A stretch of 64,000 nucleotides of DNA, from positions 62,001 to 126,000 of the forward strand of contig JAGRCP010000080.1 of assembly GCA_020433455.1 (NCBI GenBank), read 5' to 3'. The translations under genes were made by a program, and so were the position numbers. The notes under the pieces were generated by a model. It did no database searches. It worked only from the letters and a program-made list of their open reading frames with translations, and was not told the origin of the DNA. Shown here piece after piece: positions 17,067-30,745 of this stretch (positions are counted from its first letter, which is position 1; each line of letters opens with the position of its first letter). This DNA comes from Caldilineaceae bacterium (GTDB lineage Bacteria; Chloroflexota; Anaerolineae; Caldilineales; Caldilineaceae).

Positions 17067-17909
17067 ATGTCTTTGTCCAGAAGAGAGCTCATCGGCCTGT
17101 CTGCCGGATCAATTGCAGGCGGCCTTCTGTCGGTGGGTCATTTGAATGCAAGTCAGGACACAGCGTTTGCCAAGCTCTCAGATAAGCAATATGGCGGCTC
17201 GGATCTGGCAGGCTGGACCACTATTGTGGGTGACGGCATCTATGCCGCACCCGGCGAATCGCCTGTCACCGAGCAAGATATCGAAACAATACACAATAGG
17301 ACATACAGCGACCTTCGGGCCAACCTGCTTGAGCGACGCATCATGGCTCATAACCTCAGCTTTCACCGCATCAACGACCCTGCCGCGTTTGATTTCGTGC
17401 ATACTGCCGGCTATCGTTTTCGGCTACCTTCGGAACTTTTTTCCCCGTCGTTGGAGGCGCAGACTTTGGAAGGCGGTCTGGCCGTTTGGGACGGGGCGCA
17501 GAGCAGGCTGGATTATCACGTGTTTTTCCAATGGCGCCTTAACCGTTACGACGATGTCTATAAGGAAGTTGCCACCTGGACTGTGGCCGACGACGGTTCA
17601 TGGCAGCCGGTCGGCTATCTGGAACCGGATGATCAATGGCATGATTTTCAGGTGATCGTGGATTTCTCGCGCAAGACGGCCGCGCTTACCATTGACGGTG
17701 TTCCCCTTCCGACCTGCATTGCAGGCACGCCCAAACCCGCTTCGTGGGGATCGGAGATCAGCGCCCGGCTACACGCCGAAATCATCAGCATCTATCCCGG
17801 ACCAGCGGGAGAGGGGAAGTTACACAAAGCACACTTCAAAGATTGGTATTGGCAATGGCAATCCTCTGACGCTTGCCGAGTCCATCTACCCATGGTCGCC
17901 AATCCATAG
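17067..17909 (+). CDS. Tat-exported beta-rich protein of unknown function, embedded in the hsd operon
   Basis: 280 residues from ATG 17067, with AGGAGCA just upstream. The N-terminus SLSRRELIGLSAGSIAGGLL is a textbook twin-arginine signal, so the folded protein should be exported. The rest is rich in aromatic residues and beta strands. A segment with WHDFQVIVDF and AALTIDGVPLP resembles a concanavalin A-like (LamG-type) jelly-roll strand pair, which I infer only from the pattern. It ends in VHLPMVANP, a short hydrophobic tail. It lies 9 nt after hsdR and 28 nt before the likely hsdM start, on the same strand, so it is probably co-transcribed with the restriction genes although it acts outside the cytoplasm. 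No catalytic motif is recognised. Confidence 0.8.
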   Translation: MSLSRRELIGLSAGSIAGGLLSVGHLNASQDTAFAKLSDKQYGGSDLAGWTTIVGDGIYAAPGESPVTEQDIETIHNRTYSDLRANLLERRIMAHNLSFHRINDPAAFDFVHTAGYRFRLPSELFSPSLEAQTLEGGLAVWDGAQSRLDYHVFFQWRLNRYDDVYKEVATWTVADDGSWQPVGYLEPDDQWHDFQVIVDFSRKTAALTIDGVPLPTCIAGTPKPASWGSEISARLHAEIISIYPGPAGEGKLHKAHFKDWYWQWQSSDACRVHLPMVANP

Positions 17910-17937
17910 CAACACAACCGGAAAGCAGAAATCACTT

Positions 17938-19509
17938 TTGGCACGCACACGCAATAGCGCTTCCAAAGCGCCCAAAACCAGCGCAACCCAACTACGCAGC
18001 ATCGTCAAATCTGCGCGCGACGTCATGCGCAAGGACAAGGGTCTGAGCGGCGATCTCGATCGCCTGCCCATGCTCACCTGGATCATGTTCCTCAAATTTC
18101 TTGACGACATGGAGAACATCCGCGTGGTGGAGGCGACCCTGGCCGACACCCATTACCAACCGGTCATCGTTGCGCCCTATCGCTGGCGCGACTGGGCCGG
18201 CCGGCCCGACGGCATCAGCGGCGACGATCTCAAGGCCTTCATCAATCAGGACGAGTGTGTGCGTCCTGACGGCAGCCGGGGACCGGGGCTCTTCAAATAT
18301 CTACGCGGCCTTCAGAGCAGCGACGGTCACGGGAGAGAAGAGATCATCGCGACTGTCTTCCGGGGCGTCAACAACCGCATGGAGAGCGGCTACCTGCTGC
18401 GCGATGTGATCAACCTCATCAACGACATTCGTTTCGATTCGTCGGAAGAGATCCACGTCCTCAGCCACCTGTACGAGACCATGCTGCGCGAGATGCGCGA
18501 CGCCGCGGGCGATTCGGGCGAGTTTTACACGCCCCGGCCGGTGGTCCAGCTCATGGTCGCGGCCACCGATCCCCGCCTGGGCGAGACGGTGCTGGACCCG
18601 GCCTGCGGCACCGGCGGGTTTCTGGTAGAAGCCTATACCCACATGGCAGACCAGTGTGAAACCGGCGAAGATCGCCGTCTGTTGCAGGAAAGTATCGTGG
18701 GCGGCGAGGCCAAGCCTCTGCCCTACTTGCTGGGAGAGATGAACCTGCTCTTGCACGGCATGGATTCGCCCAGCATTGCCTACGGCAACAGCCTGGCCCA
18801 ACCGTTAACCGGTATTGGCGATGGTCAGCGGGTGGACGTAATCCTGACCAACCCGCCCTTCGGCGGCGAGGAGGAGCGGGGCATTCTGGGCAACTTCCCC
18901 GAGGATCGCCAGACCGCGGAGACGACCCTGCTTTTCCTGCAGGTGATCATGCGCCGGCTGCGGCGGGCCGGCGCGGGTGCGGATCGGGGCGGCCGGGCCG
19001 CGGTGGTCGTGCCCAACGGCGCCCTCTTCGGCGACGGCGTGGCCGCGCGCATCAAGGAAGAGCTGCTCAAGGAGTTCAACCTGCATACCGTCGTGCGTCT
19101 GCCCAACGGCGTCTTTGCACCCTATACCAACATCCCCACCAATCTGCTCTTCTTCGAACGAGGCGGGCCCACCGGGACGATTTGGTATTACGAGCACCCG
19201 CTGCCCGAAGACCGCAAGAACTACACCAAAACCAAACCGCTGCGCTACGAGGAATTCAAGCCGCTACTCACCTGGTGGCATGATCGTCACGAGACCGAGC
19301 AGGCATGGCGGGTATCGGCGGATGACGTGCTCGTGTATGACGATGACGGGGGAGTGGTATCAGTAAATCTGGACATCAAGAATCCAAACAGCGACGACTC
19401 GTTCCAGAACATGCCGCCCGGGCAACTGGTAGACGAAATAGTTGCAAAGGAGCAGCGGATCCTCATTTTAATGGATGAAATCCGCTCAGCTTTGGCGGAG
19501 TCGTACTGA
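17938..19509 (+). CDS. hsdM: Type I restriction-modification DNA methyltransferase (M subunit)
   Basis: N6-adenine methyltransferase of a type I system. The start is put at TTG 17938, after the preceding gene's stop; 523 residues result. The frame is open further upstream to ATG 17692, but that part overlaps the Tat gene and looks unlike HsdM. Visible are the helical N-terminal domain (MLTWIMFLKFLDDME), the SAM-binding motif I DPACGTGGFLVEAY, and the catalytic NPPF in VILTNPPFGG. The C-terminus ends in a coiled helix that usually docks on HsdS. The TGA stop overlaps the hsdS ATG by one base (TGATG), implying coupled translation. The complex would be M2S, or R2M2S with HsdR. Confidence 0.94.
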   Translation: MARTRNSASKAPKTSATQLRSIVKSARDVMRKDKGLSGDLDRLPMLTWIMFLKFLDDMENIRVVEATLADTHYQPVIVAPYRWRDWAGRPDGISGDDLKAFINQDECVRPDGSRGPGLFKYLRGLQSSDGHGREEIIATVFRGVNNRMESGYLLRDVINLINDIRFDSSEEIHVLSHLYETMLREMRDAAGDSGEFYTPRPVVQLMVAATDPRLGETVLDPACGTGGFLVEAYTHMADQCETGEDRRLLQESIVGGEAKPLPYLLGEMNLLLHGMDSPSIAYGNSLAQPLTGIGDGQRVDVILTNPPFGGEEERGILGNFPEDRQTAETTLLFLQVIMRRLRRAGAGADRGGRAAVVVPNGALFGDGVAARIKEELLKEFNLHTVVRLPNGVFAPYTNIPTNLLFFERGGPTGTIWYYEHPLPEDRKNYTKTKPLRYEEFKPLLTWWHDRHETEQAWRVSADDVLVYDDDGGVVSVNLDIKNPNSDDSFQNMPPGQLVDEIVAKEQRILILMDEIRSALAESY

Positions 19510-20702
19510 TGGTCGATTGGCAGCAGTCCACCCTTGGTCGTGTCCTTACAAAGGCAAATGAATGGACCGAAATTGCGCCTAATACACTGTACAAGCAAGT
19601 TACGGTAAAACTATGGGGTAAAGGCGTTGTTCTTCGCAGAGAAGTCCAAGGCAGCCAGATCGCAGCCAAACGTCAACGTGTCGTGAGCCCTGGACAATTT
19701 ATTCTTTCTCGAATTGATGCAAGAAACGGCGCTTTCGGTCTGGTTCCGGAAGAGCTGGCCGGAGCAATCGTTTCCAATGATTTCCCCTCTTTTCGAATCG
19801 ACGCCGACAAGCTAATGCCCGAATATTTGGCTTGGCTCAGCAAAACGAGCGAATTTGTCGAACTTTGCCAATTAGCAAGTGAGGGCACAACCAATCGTGT
19901 GCGTCTGCAAGAGGATCGCTTTCTACAATTGACCATCCCCCTCCCGCCATTGGACGAGCAGCGGCGCATCGTCGCGTGCGTCGACGCGCTGGCCGCCCGC
20001 ATTGCCGAAGCCCAGGCTCTGCGGTCCCAGGCCCTGGCCGAGGCGGAGGCCGTGATGGGGGCGGCCGCCGATAGACTATTTTCGGGCGGTAATTGGCCCA
20101 CTGCTAGTGTTGATGAGATTGTTGGGCGGAAGAATCTGCGCAATGGGAAATCCGCTAAACCAACGTCCGGTATTTCAGATATTCGCTGTTTGAGATTGTC
20201 TGCATTGAGGAATGGCCGTATTGACTGCACTGATGCAAAATCTGTGCCAATTCATCGTGATGACGCTGAACCGTATTTCGTCAAACCTGGCGATGTTTAC
20301 GTCGTGCGGGGAAACGGTAGCCTTGATCTGGTTGGACGAGCCGGGATAATTGATAACATTGTCGATGATCTAATTTTCCCTGACTTGTTCATCAAAGTGC
20401 CACTACAAGATACGCCATTAATGCCCGAATTCTTTGTTAGATGGTGGAATAGTGCTCACATGCGAAGCAAAATTAAAGCCGCGGCCAAGACTACTTCTGG
20501 AATCTGGAAAATAAATCAAGGGCACATTTCTTCATTTATGGTACCGCTGCCAAGCGTTACGGAACAACGCCGTATCGTCGCGCATCTCGACGTGCTCCAA
20601 GCAAAAGTGGACGCGGTCAAGGATCTGCAAGCCGCCACCCAGGCCGAGCTGAACGCGCTCCTGCCCGCCGTGCTGGATCGGGCGTTTAAGGGAGAGCTGT
20701 AG
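19509..20702 (+). CDS. hsdS: Type I restriction-modification specificity subunit
   Basis: 397 residues with two target-recognition domains (about 1-140 and 190-345). Each is followed by a conserved helical spacer: IPLPPLDEQRRIVACVDAL and VPLPSVTEQRRIVAHLDVL, ending in the paired LF.G and AFKGEL signatures. The two half-sites give a bipartite target that cannot be read from sequence alone. The target-recognition domains are more AT-rich than the conserved helices, the usual mosaic of exchanged specificity domains. It is translationally coupled to hsdM and last in the operon. Confidence 0.95.
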   Translation: MVDWQQSTLGRVLTKANEWTEIAPNTLYKQVTVKLWGKGVVLRREVQGSQIAAKRQRVVSPGQFILSRIDARNGAFGLVPEELAGAIVSNDFPSFRIDADKLMPEYLAWLSKTSEFVELCQLASEGTTNRVRLQEDRFLQLTIPLPPLDEQRRIVACVDALAARIAEAQALRSQALAEAEAVMGAAADRLFSGGNWPTASVDEIVGRKNLRNGKSAKPTSGISDIRCLRLSALRNGRIDCTDAKSVPIHRDDAEPYFVKPGDVYVVRGNGSLDLVGRAGIIDNIVDDLIFPDLFIKVPLQDTPLMPEFFVRWWNSAHMRSKIKAAAKTTSGIWKINQGHISSFMVPLPSVTEQRRIVAHLDVLQAKVDAVKDLQAATQAELNALLPAVLDRAFKGEL

Positions 20703-20840
20703 CACACGTTTATATTGAACATTGCTGATTGTCTCGTCCTGAAAGTCTCCAGTTGCCAAAATAAGAGAGCGACGTCAATAATGGGAACACGTCTACGCGC
20801 GCAATACGATTGACAAAGACCAGGAGATTTCGAGTTCAAC

Positions 20841-21443
20841 ATGGCTGACAAAGAACGTTTACAGGCATTCTACGATGCAGGTCCAGTCCCCTGGGATCGC
20901 GCGGAGCCGCCGCCGGAGGTGATGCAGGCGGCCGCGGAATGGACGCCCGGCCGCGGGCTGGACCTGGGCTGCGGGTTGGGGCGCGCGTCCATCTATCTGG
21001 CCCAGCGCGGCTGGCAGATGGACGGAGTCGACTTTATCCCCGCGGCGATTGCCGAGGCCCAGGCCCGAGCGGAAAGCGCGGGCGTCTCCGAACAGATTCA
21101 CTTCTACACGGGTCCGATCACTGAACTGGATTTTCTCCATCCCGGCTACGATATGGCGCTGGACGTGGGCTGTGCGCACGGGTTGTCGGAGGAAGAGCTA
21201 TCCCTCTATCACGACCAGTTGACGCGGCTCCTCAAGCCTGGTGCGCACTATCTGCTCTTCGCACATTTAACCCGGGAAGGCGACGAACGAAGCTGGCTGG
21301 ATGAGGCGCGGTTGCGCGCACTCTTTGCCCGCGGCTTTCAGTTGGAGAAGGTGGAATACGGCGAGACGGTGGTCAATGAGCAGGCCCCCTGGCGCTCGGC
21401 GTGGTTCTGGTTTCGCCGCGTTGACGCGTCGCAAAGTTCGTGA
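20841..21443 (+). CDS. Class I SAM-dependent methyltransferase
   Basis: 200 residues. It has a Rossmann methyltransferase fold with motif I LDLGCGLGRASIYLAQRG (near 32-49), then the acidic residue of strand 2 in MDGVDF and a DVGCAHGL motif. Overall layout is like thiopurine/tellurite-type (TehB-like) small-molecule methyltransferases, but no substrate motif is clear. It has its own ribosome site (CAGGAG, about 13 nt upstream) and is separated from hsdS by 138 bp, where a TTGACA is visible but no matching -10. Whether it belongs with the defence genes is unknown. Confidence 0.85.
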   Translation: MADKERLQAFYDAGPVPWDRAEPPPEVMQAAAEWTPGRGLDLGCGLGRASIYLAQRGWQMDGVDFIPAAIAEAQARAESAGVSEQIHFYTGPITELDFLHPGYDMALDVGCAHGLSEEELSLYHDQLTRLLKPGAHYLLFAHLTREGDERSWLDEARLRALFARGFQLEKVEYGETVVNEQAPWRSAWFWFRRVDASQSS

Positions 21444-21502
21444 GCCCGCGTTTCCGGTTTGCCGTGTCCCTTCAGACGTATTGCGATATTGGGATGGATG
21501 TA

Positions 21503-21540
21503 TTGACACGCCAAACGCGCGCGACTACAATGTAGGCGCG
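21503..21540 (+). promoter_or_regulatory. Sigma-70 promoter with overlapping palindromic operator for the toxin-antitoxin pair
   Basis: TTGACA (21503-21508), a 17-nt spacer and TACAAT (21526-21531) form a near-consensus promoter. A 21-nt palindrome with 10-nt arms and one mismatch (21520-21540) covers the -10. That is the place where an antitoxin or antitoxin-toxin complex would bind to repress its own operon. Confidence 0.75.
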
Positions 21541-21597
21541 TACGATGCGGGCACGCATTGACACGGTGCAGTATAAATCCGCTACCGAGGTGAACTT

Positions 21598-21879
21598 GTG
21601 AAAAAAATCGGGGTCAGGGATTTGAAGAGTCGCCTAACAGCCGTAATCCGTGCGGTCCGCGAAGACGCGGTCGAATATACGGTCACTGTACATGGCCAAC
21701 CCGTGGCGGTCATCCGTCCCTACACTGTTACGGAAGAGGCTGACCGCCGCAGCCGCCAAATCGCCGATGAACTGTCCCGTCTGGATCAGCTGGCCGGGCA
21801 AATTGGCGAAAATTGGGCGGCGTCGCAAGCCGGCGTGGAGATCCTTGAGGAAATGCGCGAGGAAAGCGCATGCCGGTGA
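21598..21879 (+). CDS. Phd/YefM-type antitoxin
   Basis: 93 residues from GTG 21598, with GAGGTGA upstream. The N-terminus KKIGVRDLKSRLTAVIRAVR and the strand YTVTVHGQPVAVIRPY are the signature of the Phd/YefM DNA-binding fold. The C-terminal helix (residues 50-93, acidic) is the expected toxin-neutralising segment. It overlaps the downstream PIN toxin gene by 10 nt, the usual coupling of type II modules. Autoregulation is likely through the palindrome over its promoter. Confidence 0.88.
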   Translation: MKKIGVRDLKSRLTAVIRAVREDAVEYTVTVHGQPVAVIRPYTVTEEADRRSRQIADELSRLDQLAGQIGENWAASQAGVEILEEMREESACR

Positions 21880-22274
21880 TCGATGCAAGCGTGTTTGTGG
21901 CCGTCGTCAATCACGCTGACCGGCATCATGCGCCATGCCGCACATGGTTTGAAGAAGCGCTATCCCAGGGGAATAGGCTAATCGCGCCAAGCATCCTCGT
22001 AAGTGAGACTGCGGCTGCCATTAGCCGCGGGGTCAATGATGCCGCGTTGGCTCTTGCCGTCACAGCTGCGTTGACTGAATCAACGATCGTCGAACTGGTG
22101 CCGATCACCGCCGCATTGGCAACGACCGCAGCAGACATTGCAGCAACATATCGCATCCGCGGCTGCGACGCGATCTATGTCGCGCTGGCGGCGTCAGTCG
22201 ACGAGCCGCTGGTCACGCTTGACCGCCAACAAGGCGCACGGGCAAGTGAGCTGATAAAAATATATTCGCTCTGA
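21870..22274 (+). CDS. vapC: VapC-type PIN-domain ribonuclease toxin
   Basis: 134 residues of PIN fold. The acidic metal site can be placed: Asp in VIDASVFVAVV, Glu in LVSETAAA, Asp in RGCDAIYVALA and Asp in LVTLDRQQ. All four are present, so the toxin looks active. VapC toxins cleave tRNA or rRNA when the antitoxin is lost. Here the partner is a Phd/YefM rather than a VapB type, a mixed pairing that is known. The gene starts inside the antitoxin gene and ends 3 nt before the following truncated cysteine desulfurase. Confidence 0.9.
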   Translation: MPVIDASVFVAVVNHADRHHAPCRTWFEEALSQGNRLIAPSILVSETAAAISRGVNDAALALAVTAALTESTIVELVPITAALATTAADIAATYRIRGCDAIYVALAASVDEPLVTLDRQQGARASELIKIYSL

Positions 22275-22277
22275 GAA

Positions 22278-22766
22278 TTGCTTATGTCCCATACTCCCTC
22301 ACCTTCCATCTATCTGGACCATTCGGCCACCACGCCCGTGCGGCCTGAAGTGATGGCGGCCATGGAGCCGTATTTTGCCGAATTTTACGGCAACCCCAGC
22401 AGCATCCATGCCGTGGGGCGGCGCAGCGGCGCGGCCCTGACCCGGGCCCGGCGCACGGTGGCCGAACTGCTCCACGCCCGGCCCGGCGAGATCATCTTTA
22501 CCGGTTGCGGCACGGAGAGCGACAATGCTGCCTTGCGGGGCATGGCCCTGGCCCGACGCGCCGACACCGGAGCGGATCGCCTCATCACCCTGCCCATCGA
22601 GCACAAAGCCGTCCTCTACACCGCCCAGGACTTGCGCGATCATTTCGGTTTCCGCCTCACCCTCGTTCCTGTAGACGCGACCGGGCGCGTGGCCGCGGCT
22701 GACGTTATTGCCGCGCTGGGCGACGGGGACACCTACCGCTACTTCGGCAACACTCTATACCTATAG
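22278..22766 (+). pseudogene. Truncated cysteine desulfurase (NifS/IscS-like), 5' fragment
   Basis: The first ~150 codons encode a normal class V aminotransferase N-terminus (YLDHSATTPVRPEVM, YGNPSSIHAVGR, IIFTGCGTESDNAALRG, IEHKAVL). Just after AALGDGDT the reading becomes YRYFGNTLYL and stops, and that tail is hsdR sequence. The PLP-binding lysine and the active-site cysteine, both in the missing C-terminal ~230 residues, are absent, so it cannot be functional. A normal family member has about 380-400 residues. It starts 3 nt after vapC, and its 3' part is nowhere in the window. Confidence 0.88.
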
Positions 22767-22834
22767 GACATGCATGGAGAGGCGATCCCCGATGAAGCCC
22801 TCCAGACCAAGGATTTCGAGCGGGTGTTGGTGCG
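22726..22834 (+). pseudogene. Decayed fragment of an hsdR gene fused to the cysteine desulfurase remnant
   Basis: 22726-22766 resembles hsdR 15643-15685 (ACCTAYCGCTACTTCGGCAA and onward, with a 2-nt deletion). 22766-22833 resembles hsdR 15788-15855 (CCAGACCAAGGATTTCGAGC within it) with few mismatches. The 102 nt between those segments of hsdR are missing. It is a remnant of another hsdR copy, or of gene conversion with the nearby one. Confidence 0.85.
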
Positions 22835-22863
22835 GGTCAATTATTAGGGCTTAAGGCAACCAC

Positions 22864-24318
<1,455 letters not shown>

Positions 24319-24700
24319 GGGGGGCATTATAGCGGAAAGCCGGGGAAAGAGGAGAAACGGCGTTGGTTGCCAATCAACCGGGCTACCGAACAGCATCCGC
24401 TGAACCGGGCTCGGTTATCCTGCCGGTATTGTGTTGACCGGTAGCGGGAGGGCACGGAGGCCCTCCCCTACCACGCCTCCGCCTTCCGTGCGGAAATTAA
24501 CCTTTGCCTCCAGCATAAAACGCCGCCGAATTGGGCCCCGGCGGTTGGGAGATGACCAGGCATTTTGGTATAATCGGGGGTGCGGTCGAACATCAGTTCT
24601 TGGTTATGTAAACTGACTTTGCTGCACTGTTCCGGCCTCCTCTTATGCGCGATTTTGATACCGCTCTTTTTCGTCACAGCTATTCTGATCAACCATCCTT
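24319..24700. other. Divergent regulatory region between the O-antigen-ligase-like gene and dnaE
   Basis: 382 bp. It carries the minus-strand TATAAT at 24331-24326 and the dnaE promoter at 24566. A GC-rich hairpin (24440-24453 with 24460-24472) lies between them and has no T-run. No protein gene is supported. Confidence 0.5.
24566..24574 (+). promoter_or_regulatory. Extended -10 promoter of dnaE
   Basis: TGGTATAAT, with a TTGGGA that could act as -35 at 24545-24550 (18-nt spacing), lies 126 nt upstream of the dnaE ATG. Confidence 0.6.
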
Positions 24701-28873
<4,173 letters not shown>

Positions 28874-29000
28874 GCTGGGAAATGGCCCGAAATAGCTGGA
28901 AATCGGCTATGGGGAATTGATGGCATAGCGGCGCTATGCTACCATGCTTGCGAATTTCGCCAATCCAATCTTTCGCACACGATTATTTCAGGAGGTTTTC

Positions 29001-30629
29001 ATGCTTCAGACAATGTCCCGCCGGGCGCTGGCCCTGCTTGTCGTCAGCTTCGCCCTGCTGCTGACGGCGTGCGCCATGCCCGCCGCGCCGACCACTGACG
29101 CCGGCGACGGTGCAGACGCCGCACCCATGGCCGCCGAAGGTCCCGGTACGGCCCAGGTTGTGTACGATCTGCCCGATTTGGCCGGTCGCACCATTGTAGC
29201 GGCCATGGCCAACGATTACACGCCCTTCCAGTTTGTTGACCCAGCGTCGGGCGAGGCCGTCGGCTGGGAATACGACGCCATGTACGAAATCTGTCGCCGC
29301 CTCAACTGCACGATTGACTGGCAAACCAGCGCCTGGGAAACCATGATCCCCGCGGTGGCTGAGGGTCAGTTCGACATGGGCATGGACGGCATCACCATCA
29401 CTGAAGAGCGGGCCCAGCAGGTGGACTTCTCCGACCCCTACATCAACTCCCAGCAGTTCATGCTGGTGCGGGCGGGCGAGGATCGTTTCGCCGCGCCGGA
29501 GGACTTTGCCGCGGATGAGGCGCTGCTGGTGGGTGCGCAGGCAGGCACCACCGGCTTCTACACCGCGGTCTACGATATTCTGGACGGCGACGAGGCCAAT
29601 CCCCGCATCAAGCTTTTCGACAATTTTGGGGCTTCGGTTCAGGCGCTGCTCAACGGCGACGTGGACCTGGTGCTGGTGGATGCGGCGTCGGGTCGGGGCT
29701 ACATCGGAGCCAATCCCGATGCGCTGGAGATTGTGGGCGATGCCCTCACCTCGGAAGAGTTCGGCTTCATCTTCACGCCCGGCTCGGACCTGGTCGATCC
29801 CGTTAACGCCGCCATTGCCTCCATGCAGGCTGACGGCTATCTGGAATACCTGAACACCAAGTGGTTCTTCCTCACCGATCCCAACGGTGAAGACGTCTAT
29901 GATGCGCTGCCGGATTTGGCGGGTCGCACCATTGTGGCAGCCATGGCCAACGACTACACGCCCTTCCAGTTTGTTGACCCAGCGTCGGGCGAGGCCGTCG
30001 GCTGGGAATACGACGCCATGTACGAAATCTGCCGCCGCCTCAACTGCACGATTGACTGGCAGACCAGCGCCTGGGAAACCATGATCCCCGCGGTGGCTGA
30101 GGGCCAGTTCGACATGGGCATGGACGGCATTACCATCACCGAAGAACGAGCCCAGCAGGTGGATTTCTCCGCTCCCTACATCAACTCCCAGCAGTTCATG
30201 CTGGTGCGGGCGGGCGAGGACCGTTTCGCCGCGCCGGAGGACTTTGCCGCGGATGAGGCGCTGCTGGTGGGTGCGCAAGCAGGCACTACCGGCTTCTACA
30301 CCGCGGTCTACGATATTCTGGACGGCGACGAGGCCAATCCCCGCATCAAACTTTTCGATAATTTTGGGGCTTCGGTTCAGGCGCTGCTCAACGGCGACGT
30401 GGACCTGGTGCTGGTGGATGCGGCGTCGGGTCGGGGCTACATCGGAGCCAACCCCAATGCGCTGGAGATTGTGGGCGACGCCCTCACCTCGGAAGAATTC
30501 GGCTTCATCTTCACGCCCGGCTCAGACCTGGTCGATCCCGTCAACGCCGCCATTGACTCACTTACCCAGGACGGCTATCTGGAATACCTGAATACCAAGT
30601 GGTTCTTTGAGTACGATCCGAGCAGCTAA
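29001..30629 (+). CDS. Lipoprotein with two near-identical amino-acid-type solute-binding domains
   Basis: 542 residues from ATG 29001, preceded by AGGAGG. The lipobox LLTAC puts the lipidated cysteine at residue 24. Two complete SBP_bac_3 domains follow, offset by exactly 738 nt (246 residues). Both begin DLAGRTIVAAMANDYTPFQF and end YLEYLNTKWFF. They differ at only a few residues, such as SDPYI in the first and SAPYI in the second, and NPDALEI and NPNALEI. The family binds polar amino acids for ABC import. No permease or ATPase gene is adjacent, so the transporter partner is elsewhere or the protein acts as a sensor. A strong terminator ends the single-gene transcript. Confidence 0.93.
   Translation: MLQTMSRRALALLVVSFALLLTACAMPAAPTTDAGDGADAAPMAAEGPGTAQVVYDLPDLAGRTIVAAMANDYTPFQFVDPASGEAVGWEYDAMYEICRRLNCTIDWQTSAWETMIPAVAEGQFDMGMDGITITEERAQQVDFSDPYINSQQFMLVRAGEDRFAAPEDFAADEALLVGAQAGTTGFYTAVYDILDGDEANPRIKLFDNFGASVQALLNGDVDLVLVDAASGRGYIGANPDALEIVGDALTSEEFGFIFTPGSDLVDPVNAAIASMQADGYLEYLNTKWFFLTDPNGEDVYDALPDLAGRTIVAAMANDYTPFQFVDPASGEAVGWEYDAMYEICRRLNCTIDWQTSAWETMIPAVAEGQFDMGMDGITITEERAQQVDFSAPYINSQQFMLVRAGEDRFAAPEDFAADEALLVGAQAGTTGFYTAVYDILDGDEANPRIKLFDNFGASVQALLNGDVDLVLVDAASGRGYIGANPNALEIVGDALTSEEFGFIFTPGSDLVDPVNAAIDSLTQDGYLEYLNTKWFFEYDPSS
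29166..30629 (+). repeat. 738-bp in-frame tandem duplication within the binding-protein gene
   Basis: Unit 1 (about 29166-29903) and unit 2 (about 29904-30629) are nearly identical at the DNA level, including synonymous sites, with an offset of 738 nt. The duplication is recent or kept uniform by gene conversion. Confidence 0.92.
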
Positions 30630-30670
30630 ACTCGGTTGATTGGCGCGTCAAAGGTGAATATTTGACCCGT

Positions 30671-30711
30671 AACTCGTGATGCGTGACAGCTCCTGTCACG
30701 CATCACGAGTT
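30671..30711 (+). terminator. Rho-independent terminator after the binding-protein gene
   Basis: A perfect 19-bp stem (30671-30689 with 30693-30711), a 3-nt loop, then TTTTCTTTTC. It lies 41 nt after the stop and separates this gene from the convergent ppk2. Confidence 0.95.
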
Positions 30712-30745
30712 TTTCTTTTCTTATTTCCCGTTTTCTCGCCGCAGC

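Noticed and set aside
24440-24472. GC-rich hairpin considered as a terminator
   Set aside because: It lies between two divergently transcribed genes and has no T-run on either side.
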